Shown here in pieces: positions 57,195-64,000 of a stretch of DNA of 64,000 bases. This DNA comes from Chaunax sp. Z400 (taxonomy: Eukaryota > Chordata > Actinopteri > Lophiiformes > Chaunacidae). Both the position numbers and the translations under genes were made by a program. The stretch spans positions 21,509,281 to 21,573,280 of the forward strand of contig CM075183.1 of the NCBI GenBank assembly GCA_037577475.1, read 5' to 3'. Every line of letters starts with the position of its first letter. Positions within the stretch are counted from its first letter, which is position 1. The notes below the pieces were generated by a model, which searched no databases, was not told where the DNA came from, and worked only from the letters and a program-made list of their open reading frames with translations.

Positions 57195-59272
57195 AGACCC
57201 GAGACCCTGTGTGGACCCGTCTGCATCTCCAAACGTCGCTGGCCACTAGATAAAGGTAAGCAGAGCCATTTTAAAAATCTGCAAAATCCTGATTGTGTCT
57301 GAGTGCAGAAGTTCTGCCCAGGTTTAGGTATCAAACCATCTCTCCTCTAAAGAACCTAATTAATATTACAAAAACAGATCTGATGCGATGTGTACGCATG
57401 ACCGACCATGGTGCGGAAGTGTAACAAAAGTGTAGCAAAAATTGGTTGGGGATTGCATACATGTACAATGTGTTGGCTTATTGACTAATTTGGTAAGTTT
57501 TAAAGGGCTCAGAGAAGAAAAGAGTGAGTGTGAAAATAGTAACATGACAGGAGTGTGAGAATGTAATGGAACCAAGTTGTGTGTTTAGTACAAGATTAGA
57601 AAAATATATATAGCCGGCACAGCTCCTTCGGAGACCGCCCTCTTTCCTGTAGAATTTCAACTGTTTCTGACTGAAATCTTGTAGTGTGTGATGAAACACA
57701 CTTTTTTTTTCTTATTTTCTTTTTTAAAATCTGTCTGCATGTATATTTATGGTTTGTGCCAAGATTGGTAGAAACCATTTCTTAAAGAAAATACATGCAG
57801 TTTGATCTTGCAGCAGATAAGGGTTTTTTTGTGGGGGTTTTCTGTGTGCTTGTGACCTACACCAGCCCTCTTTGAGAGACTAGCTTATTATGGTTTATTT
57901 AGAACTAATATATATTTCTCATCAAAGAGGGTGTGATACACCTTATGTGTGAAACACAGAGACAAGACAAGACAAACAAGAACGAAAGGACATGCAGTTA
58001 ACATCGACGAACAGTGTAGTGGTTTGTGTTCCAGACACTCTCTGTCAGCCCAGAGCCTAAAGAGTGCCGAGAACCGAACACAGAGCGGCGATGTTGCCTC
58101 AACACTGGCTCAGCACCCACTGAAGATCGGGTCGTAGTAGATGCTGGTGTGTTGGGCCAGGATCATGCAGCAAGATCCCCACCGGTGTACAGGGCCCCAA
58201 AGGAACACCCCACCGCATATGCTCCGAATATACTCACCAAGTCCTCGATTGGGAACACAATCTTCAGAATCTCCCAAGGGAAAATTGAGGGGCAGGTGAG
58301 GCAGGGGAGAGCAACTCGGAGGGCAATGGCACTCTTCTGTGCCGCAACCTGCCCCAGAACAACACCCACCCCACACCCCAAAAATAAACAAATGAGTCCA
58401 TTCTAGTGTATGGGTGTGAGCTAAACTAGTGACGTGCATTAAAAGAAACCAGACCTGGAGCGCCAAGTCACCCAGGGCCGGAGACCAGGGGGGTAAAGGG
58501 ACAGCCAGGCCCCTCAACTCCCCCAAAGCTACCCACAGCAGGCCCGACACCCAGGAGTACCCTAGTCCGCAGCAGCCCCCGGGGGCACAGGACAGACCCC
58601 GGAGAGTCATCGAGCAACAGTGCGAACAGCCAGGAGGAAGTGAACCAATGGAGGAGACCAGGGAGGAATTGGTTAAAGATTTTTTTAACTACAACTTGAC
58701 ACTTGAGGAGATTAACATTCTCACTTGGGATCATTGTGTGTCTTGTTTATGAGCTACGTTCTAAGTATTCTTTTGAAGTTTGTTCAACGTCAGCGACATA
58801 ACATGTAGGAGCAGCTCCAGCATGACTGGTTTTTGGTTTGGCATCAATCCACACAGCAGTGCCAAGGGACTGTGTCAAAGCCAATGGCACAAAGTGCTTT
58901 ACAGCAAACACATGAAGACAAAAAATGTAATATTATGTATGAAAAAATAAACAAGCAGGGTTAAATTTTGATTTTAGATTTGAGCCAGATATGAGCACTC
59001 ACTTTCAGTCTTTTCTTTTGACATCTGAATGTGTTGAAAGATGCTCTAAATACATAGTAATCCAATATCAAGTGGCTTCAAAGCAACAAAAATGATTGAA
59101 CACCACATATATTCTTTAATAGTTCTTCTGTGTTCATCTCTTTTGCTGTGTTGCATCTCTGTGGTTTCCTACTGGTGGAGTGAAAAGGTGCACAAATAAA
59201 ATTGTGTCCAAACAGGTATGGCCATTTTTGACTCCACCCTCCACTCCTCCTAAATTCCTGTCATGAGCAGCA

Positions 59273-59400
59273 TATAAATAGAGGGAGTGAGAGAGAGAGC
59301 AGCATCCTCCACACAGGGAGAAAGCAACAGACCAATCAGTCCACCAGCTGAAGACTCTTCAGACCTTCATCTTCATCATCCTCCTTCAATCTTCCAGAGG
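59273..59400 (+). promoter_or_regulatory. Orphan ZP promoter plus exon 1, second copy
   Basis: Counterpart of 8350-8477: TATAAATA at 59273-59280 and an intact donor after 59400. No coding exons before the next promoter at 61851. Confidence 0.7.
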
Positions 59401-61850
59401 GTAAGACAACCTGCACGCTCCTCACCTGTCTCTTCTTCTCAACACACCACTGATGTTCACATCTTTAAATACTCAGCAGAACCGCTCAGAAAAACAGGAA
59501 AAAGAAGAACACATCTCTGTTATCCTGTTAAAATGGATGAAGAAAAACAAACAGGTTGTTTTGTACCACATTAATAACCAGTCACTGTGTTGTTGGAACT
59601 CATGCAGCTCAGCGAGATGCAGACAACCAAGGAGAACGTCTGTATTAAGCTGCAACAAACAATTATCTTCATGATCCATTCATTTTCAAATCATCAGTTG
59701 ATCATCAATCTATGAAAATGTAGTAAAATACAGGCAGATTGTTTAAGACGATGTCCTGCAGCCCAGTGTGATGTCTTCAAACATAAGACAAACGCCGGTC
59801 TACAAGCCAATCAATCGTTAAACATATAGGGAGATGTAGCCCCCATAGATGATGACGACAGGATGTAGGTCTGTCATGAAGAATTCTTTAAGGTGCTTGC
59901 AAAATTGCAATGTGACACCAAGACTAACCGGATCAAACGTACACAATGTAAGCAAGAACTTGGACCTTGGTTCGGACCTTGATTCAGATGTGAAAGCACC
60001 CTAAATCTCTTTTTTGACAGAGCCCTGGTCAAGATGGCACACTAGTTCAAGGTTCAAGAATTTAAACAGTAGAGCACATAAAAACAATTAGGGAAGAGTC
60101 AAGGAGAGTAAAACATGTTAAAACAGATAAGAAGTAACAGATAAATAAGACAAATCCAGCTCAGGAATTGGATTTCCTGTCTTCAGTTACAGTTTCTTAA
60201 CAAAGCTTTGAATTCTACCAGGAAGACCAAGTCATTACTTTGAGTGGGTGTATTATTGATTAGGTGCAAGAATTGTTAAGGATGGGGAATAAAAGAATAT
60301 ATTAATGCTTCAATAGCATATTATGGCTTTTTCCCTGATGCAGTGGAAAGCGGGTCAAGATGAAACCTCAGAGTGGTCACATGTTCAGTTACCTCTGCCA
60401 AAGGCATCTGACGGCTGTCAAACAACAATGTGATGATCACTTTACAGGCATTTATTTGGAGGCAGGGTTCACCCTGGACAAGTCACCAGTTCATCACAGG
60501 AAAGACAAACAACCATTCACACTCACACCTACGGTCAGTTTAGAGTCACTAGTTCACCTCTACTGCATGTGTTTGGTGGTGGGAGGAAGCTGGAGAACCT
60601 GGAGGGAACCCACACAGACACAGGGAGAACATGGAGACTCCACACAGAACCAGGTCCTTAGGTTGATTTGAGCCCAGGACCTCCTTGCTGTGAGGCAACA
60701 GTACTACCCACTGCACCACTCACTGCCTTTATAGTAACATATATCAACAATAATAGGCTTTCCATTACGACTGTAACCTTCGTTTGTCCACCAGTACGAT
60801 GGTGATGGAGTCGTCTTTCTGAGGATCTCTGTTCTTCTAACAATCCTCAGTCTGTATCTTTACATGATCAACACAGACATTATGGTTTCTTGTTTGTCCC
60901 TGTTTGCTCTCTCATCTGTTTCCTGCTACCACTCCCTTCACTTCATTCTTTGCCAGGCTTTAAATTCATCATGATGCTAATCCTACATTCATTACTAGTC
61001 TAAGAGCCTATCAATCTATTTCTTGTTGTGTTTCATTCCACTGGGTGTTTAAGCTCCAGTAGAGGCTAATCTGAGCCAAGAACATTCTCATCATTGTTTA
61101 ACAGCTACAGGTCATAATGATCAGGTATTTGTACGTCACCATGTCACGCAATCACAGATAAGTAAAAATAATACTCAGTCTGATACTGGCCTCAATAAGC
61201 AGAAGGATTGTCGTCATTAGGTGATGGATCTACATTAAGTAAAGTCGTTTGGTCTTTGTCATGATAGAATCCTATGTTTTAGCCACCAGTTAAATGTGTC
61301 CAGATCAAAGATGGCAGCAGACTCCAGGCCAATGCAATCCCTGTCCTCATGTTGCCTTACATAAAAATGTACCACAGTGACATCGACACATTTGGAACTT
61401 TTTGCTCTTGTGTGGTGTTTGTGTCAGTGGGATGTGTTTCAATCTTTACTAAAAGAAGAGTCATGTAATTCAATATCATTTCAACCTGAGACAATTGCAC
61501 AATTTCATACAATTCAATACAATTTCATTGAGAGCACAAACTCCATAAAAATCATAACTGAGCTTTGACATTAGGTGAAAACAAGTAAACATGATAAAAT
61601 GGAAGAACGAGGTTTGTTGTACGTGTTGAAAGATGCTCTAAATACATAGTAATCCAACATCCAACAAAAATGATTGAACACCACATATATTCTTTAATAG
61701 TTCTTCTGTGTTCATCTCTTTTGCTGTGTTTCATCTCTGTGGTTTCCTACTGGTGGAGTGAAAAGGTGCACAAATAAAATTGTGTCCAATCAGGTATGGC
61801 CATTTTTGACTCCACCCTCCACTCCTCCTAAATTCCTGTTTAGAGCAGCA

Positions 61851-61978
61851 TATAAATAGAGGGAGTGAGAGAGAGAGCAGCATCCTCCACACAGGGAGAA
61901 AGCAACAGACCAATCAGTCCACCAGCTGAAGACTCTTCAGACCTTCATCTTCATCATCCTCCTTCAATCTTCCAGAGG
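61851..61978 (+). promoter_or_regulatory. TATA promoter and non-coding exon 1 of ZP gene copy 3
   Basis: TATAAATA at 61851-61858, exon 1 ending at 61978 before GTAAGA, and acceptor TCTTACAG ending at 62811. Same arrangement as copy 1. Confidence 0.7.
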
Positions 61979-62843
61979 GTAAGACAACCTGCACGCTCCT
62001 CACCTGTCTCTTCTTCTCTGCACACCTTAACTGATCAAACTGCTCCAACAGTTAATCTGGAAAAAGAGGTTTATAAAGATATGCAATCAGTAGAAGCCTA
62101 CTAACAGCTGGTCAGAGAAAGGAGAACGAACCAAGAGAACCAAGGAGAACGTCTGTGTTAAGCTGCAACAAACGATTATCTTCATGATCCATTCATTTTC
62201 AAATCATCAGTTGATCATCGATCTATACAAATGTAGTAAAATACAGGCAGATTGTTTAAGACGATGTCCTGCAGCCCAGTGTGATGTCTTCAAACAGCTG
62301 GTTTGGTCCTATCAGTTTGAAGACGGTCCAAATGCCAAATATATTCAATTTTTAATAATATGAAAACAACTAAAGGTGATTAACAGATGATCAGAATGGC
62401 TGCAGACACATTTAATAAATCTATTAAGCATCTAACTGCTTCTTCTCATTCCAGCATGACTTTTAATAGAAGTGGAGGCTGACTTTGTGTTATTTGATTA
62501 TTCATTCATTCATTGTTTCACCACTGTGAGCCTTCATCAGGGTTACTAATATGAAACGGAGGAGTGGAAAATTTCAAAAACATTTTCAAATTACAGAGAG
62601 GAATATTAAATACATGAGTGATTTAAAAACCTGTGTAAAACATTAATGAAACAGAATGTGATCATTTATTTATGCTTTTGGACAAATGATTATAAACATT
62701 GCAAAGATGACATATTTAGAGCTGAGCTTCATTTTCATTGGCCAGGAAAACTGTTGAACTTTGAATGTGACTTTCTGTCCAATCAGATATGTTCTACTGT
62801 GTGTCTTACAGCTCTGTCTCCTGCTGATTGGCCTCCGCCAAAC

Positions 62844-64000
62844 ATGCTCCGCCTCCTGCCCTTCCTGTCCGTTCTCGGGCTGGTAGCCAGTAAGCAAACA
62901 CATCATTTTAAAACTCCACCCACAAGAAGTGTTGAGGCGCTCAAACCAACACAATAAATGAAGAAACGGTGCTGATAATCTGCCAATAGGAGACATTTTC
63001 CTGTTAAACTGAAACAAACTCTGTTTAATTCCTTCATCAAGTCAGAATATGAATGTGCAGCATTTTGTGTTTTCCAACCAGTTTTGACCTCATGTGTCTC
63101 CATCTTCTTCAGGTGACACTCCTGTATTTTCCGGCACTTTTGACTTAACGACATGCCCCATCAACTATTATGGAACGGAGTACGAAACTGCTTATGTAAG
63201 TGGGAAACTTTAGAATGTCTTTGTTAGTTTCCATCTTCTGTCAGTTTTGATGTTTAGTCTCCACCTTTGATAGCAGACATGTGTACAGACTGAGGGAAAC
63301 ACATCAGATCCACAACAAGGCCGACTGACACATCCTTCATGTATGAATGGAGAGTTTTCATTGAGAATCATGATGATGTCACACAGACCAGTGAAGGCTG
63401 GTCTAGGAGGGGTTAGGATTAGGAAGGAGTGAAGGCTGGTCTAGGAGGGGTTAGGATTAGGAAGGAGTGAAGGCTGGTCTAGGAGACCAGAGACAAGTTT
63501 GAAGAAGAAGCTGATCCGGATTGTTGTGGCTAAAAACAGTGGGACTGATTTTCAGATGAGAATGTGATTCTGGGTTAAATGTGTGGAATGACGAACTGGA
63601 CAATATGTCAGCCATGTTGTTGTAACCAGGTATGTGTTCTACCTGCAGGATGAACTGCTGTTGACTCTCTGACTCAAACTTCTGTAACTCTGTGTTCAGC
63701 CTCTTGGGTCTGAGGTCATGCCAGCATGAACCCTACCCCAGCCTTTATATACCTCATTAAATAATGTTTAACATGTTTGGTATCTTTTTTTTCAGCACAT
63801 CACCTCTATGACCTGATAATTATGTCTTCACTTCAACATACTGTATCAACATACTGAGCCTAAAAACATGCTGGGTTAGGCTTAATGCCAGCGTGACCTC
63901 AGACCCCAGAGAGTTAAAATGATGATGACCAGCAGCCTTTTTAGAAGTTATTGTTAAATAACTTGTTGTCCCTCTTTGCTTTTTACAGATGAGAATTACA
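62844..64000 (+). CDS. ZP gene copy 3, 5' part only (cut by window edge)
   Basis: Coding exons 62844-62889 (signal peptide MLRLLPFLSVLGLVAS), 63113-63195 (DTPVFSGTFDLTTCPINYYG) and the first 12 bases of exon 3 at 63989-64000 (MRIT). The sequence is the same as copy 1 in these exons and differs from copy 2 (SGTFD against SNTFD). Whether copy 3 shares the internal deletion of copy 1 cannot be seen here. Intron 2 carries the short form of the 38-bp minisatellite at about 63390-63483. Confidence 0.85.

Larger units (their letters stand above)
50924..64000 (+). repeat. Right copy of the direct segmental duplication
   Basis: Same orientation and near-identical content as 1-13077. Sequence left of 50924 continues the same LINE without a break, so the true left boundary of the duplication cannot be seen; only the window start sets it. 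The copy ends 12 bases into the third coding exon of ZP gene copy 3. Confidence 0.95.

Overview
The window looks like teleost fish nuclear DNA. The genes are split by short GT-AG introns. The dispersed repeats are fish-type: piggyBac, Penelope-like, L2/CR1-like and other APE-type LINEs, a tRNA-Arg-primed LTR retroelement, and short elements ending in GGGCCCTAA. There is CA/GT microsatellite and TTAGGG-like DNA, and no bacterial-style operon. The species cannot be named from the sequence.

The region is built from duplications of one gene locus. A unit covering 1-13077 is repeated almost base for base, in the same orientation, at 50924-64000 and runs off the right edge. A second, overlapping unit (about 9838-19675) is repeated in inverted orientation at about 28420-42977, which makes a large palindrome with an 8.7 kb centre. 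The repeated gene encodes a secreted multidomain glycoprotein: signal peptide, a cysteine-containing N-terminal region I do not recognise, a VWD domain, a C8-type cysteine-rich domain, an EGF-like linker, a ZP domain, then an arginine-rich furin-type site and a short tail. The minus-strand copy 2 (38921 down to 30518) can be assembled by hand into 17 coding exons with consistent phases and 773 codons. Copy 1 (11921-17577, plus) has lost about 2.4 kb from the middle of VWD to the start of ZP, is out of frame at the join, and has also lost a splice acceptor. Copy 3 starts at 62844 and is cut by the window edge. Each has a TATA promoter and a non-coding first exon. Extra orphan pieces (a promoter plus exon 1 at 8.35 kb and 59.27 kb, and a frameshifted reverse-strand ZP exon at 3.2 kb and 54.1 kb) show that the array was once larger.

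Layout: 1-470 LINE remnant; 500-2200 repeat remnants; 3177-3328 orphan ZP exon; 4665-6271 unknown coiled-coil ORF followed by an LTR and a tRNA-Arg primer site; 8103-8860 orphan promoter block; 10928-18530 gene copy 1; 19675-28420 palindrome centre (short DNA elements, a 197-bp satellite, telomere-like DNA, Penelope-like RT, a nested solo LTR); 29560-41890 gene copy 2 with a truncated piggyBac element (39511-41479) in its first intron; 42977-50923 LINE fragments and unrecognised DNA; 50924-64000 second copy of the left unit.

The most interesting signal is that copies 1 and 2 have nearly identical introns but exons that differ in blocks, mostly by amino-acid-changing substitutions. This suggests strong diversifying selection, or gene conversion with divergent paralogues, in a ZP/VWD secreted protein array. 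All comparisons were done by eye; identity figures and dN/dS need computing.
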